DNA of 64,000 bases from Pseudomonas sp. RIT409 (GCF_003052515.2 NZ_QARE02000021.1:38470-102469), one strand, 5' to 3'; counted from the first letter of the stretch, positions 26,405-34,949 are shown. The notes: generated by a model not told the origin, from the letters alone. Program-made: numbers and translations.

Positions 26405-26761
26405 TCAGCAGCAGGCAACCTGGCGTACCGGGCGGCCTTCCATGGAAGCGAGGCGACCTCGGTCATCGCCTAACCACGAACGGTTAGCCTCATACGTCGT
26501 TTGGAGTACATGCACTGCCCATTGAGGCAGTTCTGGATGGAGGCGGTAATAGATCCACTGCCCCTGACGGCGATCCTCCAGCAGCCCGCAGGTTCGCAAC
26601 TGTGCAAGGTGTCGGGAGACTTTTGGTTGGTGATCGTCGAGAGCGCAGATCAGCTCGCAGACACATAGCTCCCCCTCGGCAGCGAGCATGAGCATGATCC
26701 GGGCACGGGTTTCATCACCGAGACATTTGAAGAAGGTGTGGGGCTGGAAGGGCATGGCCAA
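26405..26761 (-). CDS. arsR: ArsR-family arsenite-responsive repressor
   Basis: A 118-residue winged-helix repressor of the ArsR/SmtB family, starting the ars operon. The As(III)-sensing motif is ELCVCEL at about residues 31-37 in helix 3, followed by the recognition segment DDHQPKVSRHLAQLRTCGLL. It represses the operon until arsenite binds the cysteines. An in-frame ATG two codons downstream could be the true start. Just upstream, CATAT (26766-26770) and ATATG (26783-26787) form a short inverted repeat that may be its operator. Confidence 0.93.
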   Translation of the reverse strand: MAMPFQPHTFFKCLGDETRARIMLMLAAEGELCVCELICALDDHQPKVSRHLAQLRTCGLLEDRRQGQWIYYRLHPELPQWAVHVLQTTYEANRSWLGDDRGRLASMEGRPVRQVACC

Positions 26762-26765
26762 TCAA

Positions 26766-26787
26766 CATATTCGGTTACTCGTATATG
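26766..26787. promoter_or_regulatory. Possible ArsR operator
   Basis: CATAT and ATATG with a 12-base spacer form an imperfect dyad directly upstream of arsR, in the position expected for autoregulation. Short AT-rich dyads arise by chance, so support is modest. Confidence 0.35.
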
Positions 26788-26919
26788 CGAATCTACAGAT
26801 TTATTATGTTCGTAGGAAGACCTACGGGTTCTGATAGTGCCTCCTACGAGGCGATTGTCCGATTCGATGGCGGGCCCTCGATGCTCTTCCAGACATTCTG
26901 GATCGCTAGCCCACCCACA

Positions 26920-28293
26920 CTATTGCGCCCCGACGGAAACCGCGAGGATGGCAACCAATCCTGTAGGTACTCTGTTTTCCAGTCGAACTGCACCGCTGAG
27001 GCGTACTGCGACTGTCTTCACGATGGCAAGACCGAGCCCGACCCCGTGGTCGTTACCTTTGCTGTAGAAGCGCTCGAAAAGCCGTTCACGATCAGACTCA
27101 CTGATGCCGGGCCCTTGATCCGCGACGCTCAATTCAAAACCGTCGTTTTTAAACGTCAGGACGACATTGATTTGGCCGCCTTTTGGCGAGAAATTCACTG
27201 CATTCGTAATAAGGTTCTGCAGCGCGATATCGATCGCCGCGAAGTCAGTGTTCAGCGGATGCGTCTGCTCGTCGCACTCGAAGGACAGTTCCACCCCCCG
27301 GCTCAAGACCCAGGGTGTGAGCTGCGCAAGGCTTTCGCGTACGGAGGCCACAAGATCTCCCTGCTGCGCCTTGACCGGATTGGTACCCGGTTCGAGCCGG
27401 GCAATCGTCAACAGTTGATTGACTAACCGTGTCGTTCGATCAACACCCACGACAAGGTAGTTCAGTGACTCCCTTCGTTCCTCGTCGTTTTGCGCCTCCA
27501 GTACGTTTTGAGCATGTACCCGGAGCACCGCAAGCGGCGTGCGCATCTCGTGGGCCGCATCGGCGATGAAACGCCGCTCGCGGCTCAACAGTTCCTGAAT
27601 CTGTCCGAGTAACCGATTCAGGGCCGCCTGCATCGGTTCGAGCTCGCTGGGTAACGGCGCAAGCTGCAGAGGCTCCAGTGATCCAGGATGACGACCACGT
27701 AACGTAGCGGCCAATCCGGCCAATGGCTTCAACCCCCAGCCAATGGCGAACCAGATGGCGGCCATCAACAGCAGGCTGCCGACCAGGTTGGGCAAGACGG
27801 TATGGCGGACGATCCGGTTGACCAGATCGGAGCGCACGTCATCGCGCTCGCCCACCCAGATCAGCAGGTCATGCGACTCGTCCTTGAGCACAAAAGTGCG
27901 CCACTGATGTTTGCCCAGATCATTGATGTCGCTGAACCCGGTGTAGGTCGGCGCACGCGTCAGGGTTGGCGCGCTGGGGGTGTGCACCAGCAGGTTGCCT
28001 TGGAGATCCCACACCTGAAAGGCGATCTTGCTTTCGTAAGGATGGCCATTGACCTTGGGGTCTGCCTGGCTCAAGGCCTGGTTGAACGCCTGATACAGTT
28101 GGGCGTGCTCCTGACGCGCCAGTGGCATGCGCATCACCCCTTGCAATAGCCGGGCGTTGGTGGCGAGTTGCGCGTCGTAGACCTCGGCGATCTCGTGGTT
28201 GCTGTCATGGACATTGGTCAGCGTCAGGATCGTCAGCCCGCTGAGTACCAGGCCAATGATGAGCGTCAGGGTACGGCGACGTATCGAGGTCAA
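26920..28293 (-). CDS. Sensor histidine kinase (QseC/PmrB-like)
   Basis: A 457-residue membrane kinase. An N-terminal membrane helix (about 9-26), a periplasmic sensor region and a second helix (about 168-190) precede the HAMP-like linker. The phosphoacceptor His lies in FIADAAHEMRTPLAVL, followed by the N box NLITNAVNFS and the G boxes ADQGPGISESDRERLF and GVGLGLAIV. It overlaps the response-regulator gene by 4 bp. The protein resembles QseC/PmrB kinases, but the signal sensed cannot be read from sequence. It is the last gene of a seven-gene cluster. Confidence 0.92.
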   Translation of the reverse strand: MTSIRRRTLTLIIGLVLSGLTILTLTNVHDSNHEIAEVYDAQLATNARLLQGVMRMPLARQEHAQLYQAFNQALSQADPKVNGHPYESKIAFQVWDLQGNLLVHTPSAPTLTRAPTYTGFSDINDLGKHQWRTFVLKDESHDLLIWVGERDDVRSDLVNRIVRHTVLPNLVGSLLLMAAIWFAIGWGLKPLAGLAATLRGRHPGSLEPLQLAPLPSELEPMQAALNRLLGQIQELLSRERRFIADAAHEMRTPLAVLRVHAQNVLEAQNDEERRESLNYLVVGVDRTTRLVNQLLTIARLEPGTNPVKAQQGDLVASVRESLAQLTPWVLSRGVELSFECDEQTHPLNTDFAAIDIALQNLITNAVNFSPKGGQINVVLTFKNDGFELSVADQGPGISESDRERLFERFYSKGNDHGVGLGLAIVKTVAVRLSGAVRLENRVPTGLVAILAVSVGAQ

Positions 28294-28952
28294 AGGCGAT
28301 CCTCCACCAGATAGCCGACCCCTCTGACGGTGCGAATCAGTTCACTGGAAAACTTCTTGCGCAGATGATGAATGTGCACCTCCAGGGTGTTGCTGTCCGC
28401 TTCTTCGTTCCAACCGTAAAGCAACTGGGTCAGGCGCTCGCGAGTCATTACTCGGCCGGGAGGGGACAGCAGCTCATGCAATAGCTGGTACTCCTTAGGG
28501 GTGAGAGAGACGGGCGCTGCGTGATAGCTCACTTGCTGCGTCGCAGGGTCGAGACGGATGCCGGCGTGCTCGATCGCCACCTGCGCGCGCCCGGCACTGC
28601 GTCGCAGCAGAGCGCGCAGCCGCGCCTTGAGTTCATTGAGGTCGAAGGGCTTGATCAAGTAATCGTCAGCACCTGCGTCAAGGCCGGCAATGCGATCTTC
28701 GGTGGCATCCCGCGCGGTGAGAATCAACACAGGCAGAGCAGAACCGCTCTCTCGCAGGCGCCGTAGCACCGACAGCCCATCGAGCCTGGGCAGCCCCAAG
28801 TCAAGTATCGCCAGATCGAACCCTTCGCTGAGCAGCGCATGCAGCGCGCTGCTGCCGTCTTTCACCCAATCGACGGTATAACCCTCTCGACTCAACGCCT
28901 GATGTATTCCTTCACCCAGCGCAACATCATCTTCGATCAACAGCAGACGCAT
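28290..28952 (-). CDS. OmpR-family response regulator (QseB/PmrA-like)
   Basis: A 220-residue regulator with a receiver domain (acidic pair EDD near residue 7, phosphorylated Asp in LAILDLGLPRLDG, Thr in LILTARD, Lys in YLIKPFDL) and a winged-helix DNA-binding domain with LTPKEYQLLHELLSPPGRVMTRERL and NTLEVHIHHLRKKF. It works with the kinase encoded immediately downstream. Regulators of this subfamily bind direct repeats of CTTAA-like hexamers 5 bp apart. Two such elements lie in the shared promoter region of this gene cluster and the cytochrome b561 gene. Confidence 0.93.
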   Translation of the reverse strand: MRLLLIEDDVALGEGIHQALSREGYTVDWVKDGSSALHALLSEGFDLAILDLGLPRLDGLSVLRRLRESGSALPVLILTARDATEDRIAGLDAGADDYLIKPFDLNELKARLRALLRRSAGRAQVAIEHAGIRLDPATQQVSYHAAPVSLTPKEYQLLHELLSPPGRVMTRERLTQLLYGWNEEADSNTLEVHIHHLRKKFSSELIRTVRGVGYLVEDRL

Positions 28953-28962
28953 GCAAGCTCCG

Positions 28963-29604
28963 TCATTTCAGTTTCTTGTTCACGTCGACCAGCAGCAACT
29001 GGATATCCTTGCGTCGGCCACTGTCGGCCAACTCCCGACCCGGGCGGGGGGGCGCTTGCAGGGCTTTCTCCAACGCCGCCTTCGCTTGAGCATAGTGCCC
29101 CTGGCGGAAAAGATGATCGCCCCAGAAGTACAGTGGGTCGATGCCGTCGGGATTGATTTTCAACGCCTGCTCCAACAGGCCTTGAGCCTTGTCTGCGTCG
29201 CCAAATCCGATGGGCCAGCCGGGCACTCGATCATACAAGGCCGCCAGGCTCGCATATGCGGAGCCTTGCAGCGCCGACGGATCCAGCGACAGCGCCTTTT
29301 CCAGATCAGCCTTGGCCTGCTTGACCTTGCTCAACGCGCCGAGGCCACCTTGGGCACCGGCCCAACTGCTGGTGACGATACCTGACCAGATCCAGGCCTC
29401 GGCAGCAGTGGGGCGCTCCTGCTTGAACTGTGCTGACTGGGCGGCCAGCTTTTCGAATGCGGCGACACGCTGGTCTTCAGGCAACTGGTACTGGATGTGT
29501 GCCCATTCCTGTTGAATGGACGCCAGGCGCTGTTGGTCCGGCGCTTCTAGCGCCCAAGCAGGCACGATGAACAATGAGAGCAGGGTAATGATCAGGGCTT
29601 TCAT
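28963..29604 (-). CDS. Secreted/periplasmic tetratricopeptide-repeat protein
   Basis: A 213-residue protein with a Sec signal peptide (MKALIITLLSLFIVPAWA, cleavage predicted after AWA) followed by helical TPR-like repeats, including DLEKALSLDPSALQGSAYASL, LLEQALKINPDGIDPLYF and QAKAALEKALQAPPRPG. It would act as a scaffold or partner-binding protein in the periplasm. The gene overlaps the upstream SDR gene by 4 bp and is followed after 10 bp by the response regulator, so it is part of the same transcript. Its partner is unknown. Confidence 0.82.
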   Translation of the reverse strand: MKALIITLLSLFIVPAWALEAPDQQRLASIQQEWAHIQYQLPEDQRVAAFEKLAAQSAQFKQERPTAAEAWIWSGIVTSSWAGAQGGLGALSKVKQAKADLEKALSLDPSALQGSAYASLAALYDRVPGWPIGFGDADKAQGLLEQALKINPDGIDPLYFWGDHLFRQGHYAQAKAALEKALQAPPRPGRELADSGRRKDIQLLLVDVNKKLK

Positions 29605-30411
29605 GGTTTGGGTTTCTCTTCAAAAGGCGTGCTGCTCAGCCGACGAATCAGCGGCAGGTGCTTGCGCAGGGAGCGGTCAACCAAGGCGGGAAGCAGACCA
29701 TTGAGGCGCACGAAAAAACGTTCCGGCCAGCCGAGGTAGAGTTCTCGTTGATCGCCAGCGATCGCGCTGACAACGGCGGCAGCAACAGTCTGAGGGTCGT
29801 CCTCATTGCTTTTTAGGGCCGTATTCAAGGCGCGCGCCGCCGGCCCGTTCATCGAGGTGCGGGTCGCACGCGGGGCGACGTACAGCACACCGACTCGCGT
29901 ATCCGCCAACTCTCGACGCAAGGCTTCGGAGAATCCACGCAGGGCAAACTTACTGGCGCAGTAAGTGGCATAGCCGGCGTAACCGATCGAACCAAAGGTC
30001 GAGCCGACGTTGACGATCATGGCGCGCTCGACACTGCGTAACAGCGGCAGCATCAGGCCGGTAAGCAGGATCGGCGCATGCACATTGATGTTGAGCATCG
30101 CGTCGACTTCTCGGGCAGGGAGTTGCTCCAGCATCGCGAAGTGATTGACCCCCCGCTGCATTGATCAGCAGGTTGATGCCCTCCATGGCCTGAGCTGTCA
30201 TCAGGGCATGCTGACGACCGTCATGAGTCGTCAGGTCGGCTTTGACCCAGTGCAACAAGTGCGGGTACTGCTTCTGCAACGGCAGCAAGGGCTCCTGATG
30301 CCTGGATACCGCCAGCACCTCGGCGCCATGGCTGCACAAGGCTTCGGCAATGGCGAGGCCGATTCCGCCGCTGGCCCCGGTCAATACGACACGGGCTTCA
30401 GACAGACGCAT
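29601..30411 (-). pseudogene. Short-chain dehydrogenase/reductase, frameshifted in a C6 tract
   Basis: Two frames together encode a complete SDR of about 270 residues. The first frame (from 30411) has the cofactor motif VLTGASGGIGLAIAEAL and LLINAAGG. The second (to 29601) has VNHFAML, IVNVGSTFGSIGYAGYATYCASKFALRGFSEAL with the catalytic Ser and YxxxK. The break falls at a run of six C on the + strand (about 30149-30154): five would restore NAAGVNHF in frame. This could be a real mutation, a slippage-prone switch, or a sequencing error. If restored, it would be an NAD(P)H-dependent reductase overlapping both neighbouring genes. Confidence 0.8.
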
Positions 30412-31087
30412 GAATAGATTCCTTCTCAGGCTCGACGAGCACGGCAGGGAGTTGCCGGAACATGTCGGTATACAGCGCGTACACCATCTTGGACGCCTTG
30501 ATCACCGCTGCCTGATCTTGCGGATCGTTCAGACGATCCATCAATTTGCGGTAGGTTTCCATGTGCTCGACGTCAAGGCTGCCGTGGGAACTGAGGTAAC
30601 TGAAAGCAGTGGCAGGCAAGCCAAGCCGTTGTTGGATGCTACCCGCCGCATGAGTCGCTAAGGCGATGCTGGTGCCCTCCAGGACATTCACCATGCCGAA
30701 CAGACCCACGGAATTGCCCCGGGCAATCAAGTCATAGAGGTAGGCGACCATCAACTCGATAGGCTGGCCCGGCGTGCCGTCACGTACCGCGTCAGCGTCA
30801 GCACCGCAGGCGCGCAGGTCGTTGAGAATCCATTGCTCGTGACCGTACTCATCTTCGATGTATTCGCACACAGCGCCGCGTAGCCATTCCAGCCGCGGGG
30901 GCAGGCGAGCGCCACAGGCCATCATCAAGGGCACGGTATGGCGCACGTGGTAATAGGCCTGTGTCAGAAACGCGGTATAGCTCTCCAGCGTCACTTGCCC
31001 AAACAGCGCATGGTGAATCACCGGCAGATTGAACAGTGCCTCGCGTTCAGTACGCGTGGCGGCTTGTAGCGTCTCGAAAAAACTCAT
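30398..31087 (-). CDS. Haem-oxygenase-like diiron protein (TenA/UndA-type fold)
   Basis: A 229-residue all-helical protein. Putative metal ligands follow the pattern of haem-oxygenase-like diiron oxygenases: Glu and His in EYIEDEYGHEQWILND (about 94-109), Glu in LEGTS (about 154), then HGSLDVEHMETY (about 182-193), a HxxxDxxH motif. That fold includes enzymes that cleave or desaturate fatty and amino acids with O2. The gene overlaps the acyl-ligase gene upstream by 4 bp and the SDR downstream by 14 bp, implying one pathway in which an activated acyl substrate is oxidised. The substrate is unknown. Confidence 0.75.
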   Translation of the reverse strand: MSFFETLQAATRTEREALFNLPVIHHALFGQVTLESYTAFLTQAYYHVRHTVPLMMACGARLPPRLEWLRGAVCEYIEDEYGHEQWILNDLRACGADADAVRDGTPGQPIELMVAYLYDLIARGNSVGLFGMVNVLEGTSIALATHAAGSIQQRLGLPATAFSYLSSHGSLDVEHMETYRKLMDRLNDPQDQAAVIKASKMVYALYTDMFRQLPAVLVEPEKESIHASV

Positions 31088-32565
31088 GATGAATGATCCT
31101 CGGCTCGTGCGGGCTCGGTAAAAAGATGGTGGTAGTGCGCCAGAATGGCTTCCCGCTTGGGACGACCATTGGCGGTCGCCATGCCATTACCTGGGCTGAA
31201 CGGCTGCTCTAGCCGTGTCCAGCCATGGACGCGCGCATAGTCGGGTAGCCCTTCATTGGCCATGGCGACGGTTTCGGCGATTTGCAGGTCAGTGGTTTCA
31301 GGACGCAGCGGCCAGATCAGCGCATGGTTGTGGGCCATCGCTTCGCCGTATACGAACGCCTGACCGACATGGCCGCGCTGGGTCAGCTCGGCCTCTACCC
31401 ATTCAGGGCTGACGTTTCGGCCGAAGCTGGTGACGAACTGAGCCTTCTTGCGGCCGTGAAGGTGGAGGAACCCATCGGCGTCCCATTCCCCCAAATCACC
31501 GCTTGGCCACCACTGAGGGACGGGCTGCGTATCGCCGAGGTATCCCAGCATGCCGGAGCATGCAATCAAGACTTCGCCGTCTTCAGCCAAACGCAACTGG
31601 ACATGTGGCAATGGCTTGCCAACACTGCCCGGACGAAGTGCCCCAGGGCGATTGAGTGCGACAACCGACGCGCATTCGGAAAGCCCGTAGCCCTCGTAAA
31701 CGGGAATGCCCGCGGAGGCGGCGCGCATCAGCAGCTCATGGCTGACCTTTGCGCCTCCTACTGCAACGAAGCGCAACTCGCCGCCGTCGAACGCGCCGAT
31801 CTCACAGGCCTTGACCAACAGCAGGAGCAGTTGCGGCACGAGAATCATGCTCTCAGGATGGCGGAGCTTCAGGCTAGACAGAAGCTTCGGCAGATCCACG
31901 CCACTGGCGCCGTGGATACCCAGCGTCCGCTGGCTGGGCAAACTGATCAAGGCACCGGCGTAGAGCGCGGCGTAGCAGCCGATGTTTTCCAGCAGAATGG
32001 CCAACGGTAGTAGTGAGAGATGGTGACGAGGTTCCTGCGACTCACTGGCCAGTTGCAGTTCCCGCGCGACGGACAGCACGCTGTCGGCGCTAAGGCACAC
32101 GCCTTTTGGTGTGCCCGTGGTACCAGAGGTGAAAGTCAGCTTCGCCGTGCCCGGTGGGAGCGGCGAGGGCTCAGCCGCAGGCCTGACCCAGAAACCATCA
32201 CGGCATTGAAAACCCGCTTGCGCCATTTCTGCCTCATGGTCGGCGCCGCCGATAACCACGTCGGCCTGACTCTGTGCAAGGCAATGAAGGCGCTGAGCGG
32301 CGGTGAAGAAGGGCGGTAGAGCAAGGCAGGCCAGCTCCTCAAACAGAATCGCCAGATCCCAGATCATCATGTCAGGCCCGTTCTCCAACGAGACTGCGAC
32401 CACCTTGGCATTCAGGTCGCGCAGTCTCTGCTGGCGCAGCCGAATCTCGGCATCCAGTTCGGCGTAGTCGAGCTTGAGGTCATCGCCCCAAAGGGCATAG
32501 GCGTTTGGCTGATGGGTCGCCAGCTCTGCGATCCGCTGACGGAAAGCGCTGAGTTCAGGCGACAT
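31084..32565 (-). CDS. AMP-dependent acyl-CoA synthetase / ligase
   Basis: A 493-residue ANL-superfamily enzyme. The phosphate-binding loop is LTFTSGTTGTPKGVCL, followed by YEGYGLSECASVVALN (A5-type motif) and SGDLGEWDADGFLHLHGRKKAQFVTSFG (A7/A8). It would activate a carboxylic acid as an adenylate, then transfer it to CoA or another thiol. It overlaps the upstream hemolysin-like gene by 11 bp and the downstream diiron-protein gene by 4 bp. Fatty acid is the likely substrate class, by family resemblance only. Confidence 0.88.
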   Translation of the reverse strand: MSPELSAFRQRIAELATHQPNAYALWGDDLKLDYAELDAEIRLRQQRLRDLNAKVVAVSLENGPDMMIWDLAILFEELACLALPPFFTAAQRLHCLAQSQADVVIGGADHEAEMAQAGFQCRDGFWVRPAAEPSPLPPGTAKLTFTSGTTGTPKGVCLSADSVLSVARELQLASESQEPRHHLSLLPLAILLENIGCYAALYAGALISLPSQRTLGIHGASGVDLPKLLSSLKLRHPESMILVPQLLLLLVKACEIGAFDGGELRFVAVGGAKVSHELLMRAASAGIPVYEGYGLSECASVVALNRPGALRPGSVGKPLPHVQLRLAEDGEVLIACSGMLGYLGDTQPVPQWWPSGDLGEWDADGFLHLHGRKKAQFVTSFGRNVSPEWVEAELTQRGHVGQAFVYGEAMAHNHALIWPLRPETTDLQIAETVAMANEGLPDYARVHGWTRLEQPFSPGNGMATANGRPKREAILAHYHHLFTEPARAEDHSS

Positions 32566-33232
32566 GGCAACTGCGCTCCAAGGTCAGTGGCAGGCCAAAC
32601 CGCTCGAACACACCGCTGTGGCTCAAATGCAAGAAGCCGGAACGTATGTCCCCCACATGCACGCTGGGCTGAGTGTCGTAGTAATTGCCCCAGGCATGGC
32701 GATCATCTCCCAGCCGCATCGGGTCGGCAGCGCACAACATGACAGGGCGCAGACCCAAGCGATTGAAGCTGTTGACCAGCCCCGCATTACCCGTAAACGC
32801 TACCCATTCCAGGCCGCCCATCGCCAGTAACCAAGTGACGGTGATGATGCTGAGCCTGGCACTGCCCAGGTTGCTTGCGGCCAGGTTGCCGACCTCGACG
32901 ATACCCTGGCGATCCACTGGCCGTGCCGCGTGCGCCTCGATGGCTCGCTCGATCGGCTCGTCCAGATATTGTTCCAGGAACAAAGAGCCTGAGGTCGCCG
33001 TGCGTACCCCTGCGACTGCACACAGGCTACCTGCGCCATCGTTCAGGCCGAACAGCTCAGGCATGAACTGACGGATCTCTGCGTCGTGGGCTTTGCGAAA
33101 GCGCTGCTGGATAAAGGCTTCGAAACTTTCGCGCTGCGGCTCTTGTGCCAAGGCACGATGGAGTGAGAGAGCGGGGGCTTCAGCGGTGCCGAAGCTCAGT
33201 GGTAGACAAATGTTCCAGTCCAGACCCTGCAT
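32555..33232 (-). CDS. Thermostable hemolysin family protein
   Basis: A 225-residue protein of the family named after Vibrio delta-VPH thermostable hemolysin. Its domain looks like an acyltransferase-type fold rather than a pore-former. Conserved segments include HDAEIRQFMPELFGL, LFLEQYLDEPIERAI and VEVGNLAASNLGSARL. It is the first gene of a seven-gene minus-strand cluster and lies behind a PmrA/QseB-like box. Given its neighbours (acyl ligase, diiron protein, SDR), an acyl-transfer role in lipid or small-molecule synthesis is more likely than haemolysis. That is inference. Confidence 0.78.
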   Translation of the reverse strand: MQGLDWNICLPLSFGTAEAPALSLHRALAQEPQRESFEAFIQQRFRKAHDAEIRQFMPELFGLNDGAGSLCAVAGVRTATSGSLFLEQYLDEPIERAIEAHAARPVDRQGIVEVGNLAASNLGSARLSIITVTWLLAMGGLEWVAFTGNAGLVNSFNRLGLRPVMLCAADPMRLGDDRHAWGNYYDTQPSVHVGDIRSGFLHLSHSGVFERFGLPLTLERSCHVA

Positions 33233-33282
33233 GGGTGAGGCTCCTCCCCAGTGGTGAATGGAGGGGAGTATCGGTGCCGATT

Positions 33283-33299
33283 CTTAACGAAGTCTGAAG
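33283..33299 (-). promoter_or_regulatory. PmrA/QseB-like direct-repeat box for the hemolysin-like operon
   Basis: Read on the minus strand this is CTTCAG-N5-GTTAAG, two CTTAA-like hexamers spaced by 5 bp as bound by PmrA/QseB-type regulators. Ten bases downstream on the minus strand, GATACT offers a -10 element. The hemolysin-like gene starts at 33232. Confidence 0.55.
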
Positions 33300-33326
33300 G
33301 TGAGAGAAAAGGGAGCAGGCCGCGTT

Positions 33327-33343
33327 CTTCAGATTGCCTTAAG
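33327..33343 (+). promoter_or_regulatory. PmrA/QseB-like direct-repeat box for the cytochrome b561 gene
   Basis: CTTCAG-N5-CTTAAG on the plus strand, the same element as the one 27 bp away but facing the opposite direction. CACAGT begins 10 bases downstream as a possible -10. The b561 gene starts at 33410. Confidence 0.58.
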
Positions 33344-33409
33344 ACAGCTGCCGCACAGTCCGATCGCCGCCACGGCCTGTTCATCCTCTTCTTGAAAGCG
33401 AGCCCCGAC

Positions 33410-33946
33410 ATGACGTCATCAACACCGCGTTACGCCAACCTCTCCATGTATCTGCATTGGCTGATGCTTGCGCTGTTCGTCGGCGTCTATGCCTGCATCG
33501 AACTCAAAGGCCTGTCGCCACGTGGGAGCACATTGCGCTCCGCACTCCTGGGCTTGCACGGCCTGTTTGGCCTAGCAATCTTTGCGCTGGTCTGGATTCG
33601 TTTGCTCGGGCGCTTGGTATATCAGGCACCCGCGATAAGCCCCCAGCCGCCCATTTGGCAGGTTGGGCTCTCCCATTTGATGCACGCATTGCTGTATGTC
33701 CTGATGATCGCCACACCCGTATTGGCATGGCTGATGCTGGCCGCTGGAGGCAAGCCCGTGCCGTATTTCGAGTTTTTCATGCCCGCGCCTATAGCCATTG
33801 ACCCCGCATTGGCCAAGCAAATCAAAGGCTGGCATGAATGGATGGGGCGTCTGGGCTATTGGCTGATCGGGCTGCATGCGGCGGCGGGTCTGTTTCATCA
33901 TTACTACGTGCGCGATAACACGCTGAGGCGGATGCTGCCTCGATAG
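33410..33946 (+). CDS. Cytochrome b561 family membrane protein
   Basis: A 178-residue four-helix inner-membrane cytochrome b. Haem-ligating histidines appear in LSMYLHWLMLALF (helix 1), LLGLHGLFGLAIF (helix 2), MHALLYVLMIATPVLAW (helix 3) and IGLHAAAGLFHHYYVRDNTL (helix 4), as in YodB/CybB proteins. It would move electrons from quinol to a periplasmic acceptor. The ATG at 33410 is chosen because helix 1 follows at the usual distance; an upstream in-frame ATG at 33251 would run through the regulatory boxes. It is divergent from the hemolysin-like operon and probably coregulated. Confidence 0.87.
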   Translation: MTSSTPRYANLSMYLHWLMLALFVGVYACIELKGLSPRGSTLRSALLGLHGLFGLAIFALVWIRLLGRLVYQAPAISPQPPIWQVGLSHLMHALLYVLMIATPVLAWLMLAAGGKPVPYFEFFMPAPIAIDPALAKQIKGWHEWMGRLGYWLIGLHAAAGLFHHYYVRDNTLRRMLPR

Positions 33947-34433
33947 GCTCCAACCTAGGCACGCCCAATGGCATCACATCGCTCTATGGGCAAGGCGGTA
34001 AACGGTCGGTTGACCGTTGCGACCGATGCCCAGGCCGACAATGTAAGGGCTGATGGCATCGAAACCGACTTAGGTTTGAACGCTGTAGCCTGGCTCGATT
34101 TTGACCAGGTTGCCGTCGGCTACCAGGCCTTCAATGTCGGGTAGGACGATGTCTTCGCAGCGCCAATCTCAATCGGGTATCGAGATCCTTCGGCAACTGA
34201 CATACAGAGGTATTCCTCCGGGTCGATGTGATTGGAGGACGGGGGGCTTGATCAAAATGAACGTCGGTCCCACTCGCGGGCACCCTTCTGCCGACTGCTT
34301 AGGCCGCACATACGCGGTGATAGCCGTGCGCGCTACGGTTTCGATGTCGTCGGCCGTTATGCCCGACCTGGCGTTCGGTTCGTCAGAGACTGAGCGCGTC
34401 GCTGGCTGTCGAGGGGGTGGCGGGCGCCGGTGA
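33947..34433. other. Gene-poor stretch with traces of a decayed minus-strand gene
   Basis: No intact gene is evident in these 487 bases. On the minus strand about 33990-34170 reads as protein-like sequence, DIVLPDIEGLVADGNLVKIEPG then, after an in-frame stop, VGFDAISPYIVGLGIGRNG to a stop near 33970. Another minus-strand segment (about 34250-34390) gives ADDIETVARTAITAYVRP. These look like leftovers of one or more broken genes. I do not recognise the family. Confidence 0.35.
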
Positions 34434-34913
34434 TCACCAACTGCCGCTGGCAGGTTGCGGCAGGCTCAGCGTGCCGCTGTCATAAAAGCGCAGGGTGCCG
34501 AATAGCCCGCCGGCCAACTTGCCGTGCAGCTCGTAAGGCACGTTGTCCAGGCTCTGTTTCTCGGACAAACCCACCGCCTGACGCAGCGCTGCAAACGCCG
34601 AGACCGTGACCGGTACGGTGAGCACGCCTTCCGAGAACCGAGTGATCGTGCCTTTTTGATCGCTCACCCCCGATGCCAGCAGCCTGCCGTTGACGTCCAG
34701 ATTCAGGGCCACGCCGTCATACTGAATGTCCGTTTCATTGGGGTTCTGCAAGCGCAGCTTGACGGCGAAGCGAATCTCGAGATCCTGCGCCGGCAATGGC
34801 TCGATGCCCACCACGTTGATGTTCAGCGGATCGCGATGAGAAAAAACCGAGCAGGCGCTCAATCCTGTCAGCAGCAGGGCAAGCAGCAGGTAACGGCTCA
34901 GGTGTCGCGGCAT
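34434..34913 (-). CDS. LEA type 2 / WHy-domain lipoprotein
   Basis: A 159-residue lipoprotein. The signal peptide ends in a lipobox, LTGLSAC, so the mature protein starts at a lipidated Cys21. The rest is a WHy (water-stress/hypersensitive response) beta-sandwich of LEA type 2, with VVGIEPLPAQDLEIRFAVKL and LRLQNPNETDIQYDGV typical of the family. It is widespread in Pseudomonas, with no firm function; a role in envelope stress is often suggested. It is separated from the permease gene upstream by only 36 bp but may have its own promoter. Confidence 0.85.
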   Translation of the reverse strand: MPRHLSRYLLLALLLTGLSACSVFSHRDPLNINVVGIEPLPAQDLEIRFAVKLRLQNPNETDIQYDGVALNLDVNGRLLASGVSDQKGTITRFSEGVLTVPVTVSAFAALRQAVGLSEKQSLDNVPYELHGKLAGGLFGTLRFYDSGTLSLPQPASGSW

Positions 34914-34949
34914 TCAAGCCTCCGTGGGCCGTGATGGCTGGCCCTGTCG

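Noticed and set aside
32555..33232. A haemolytic toxin
   Set aside because: The name comes from one Vibrio protein. There is no signal peptide or pore-forming region, and the neighbours point to acyl metabolism.
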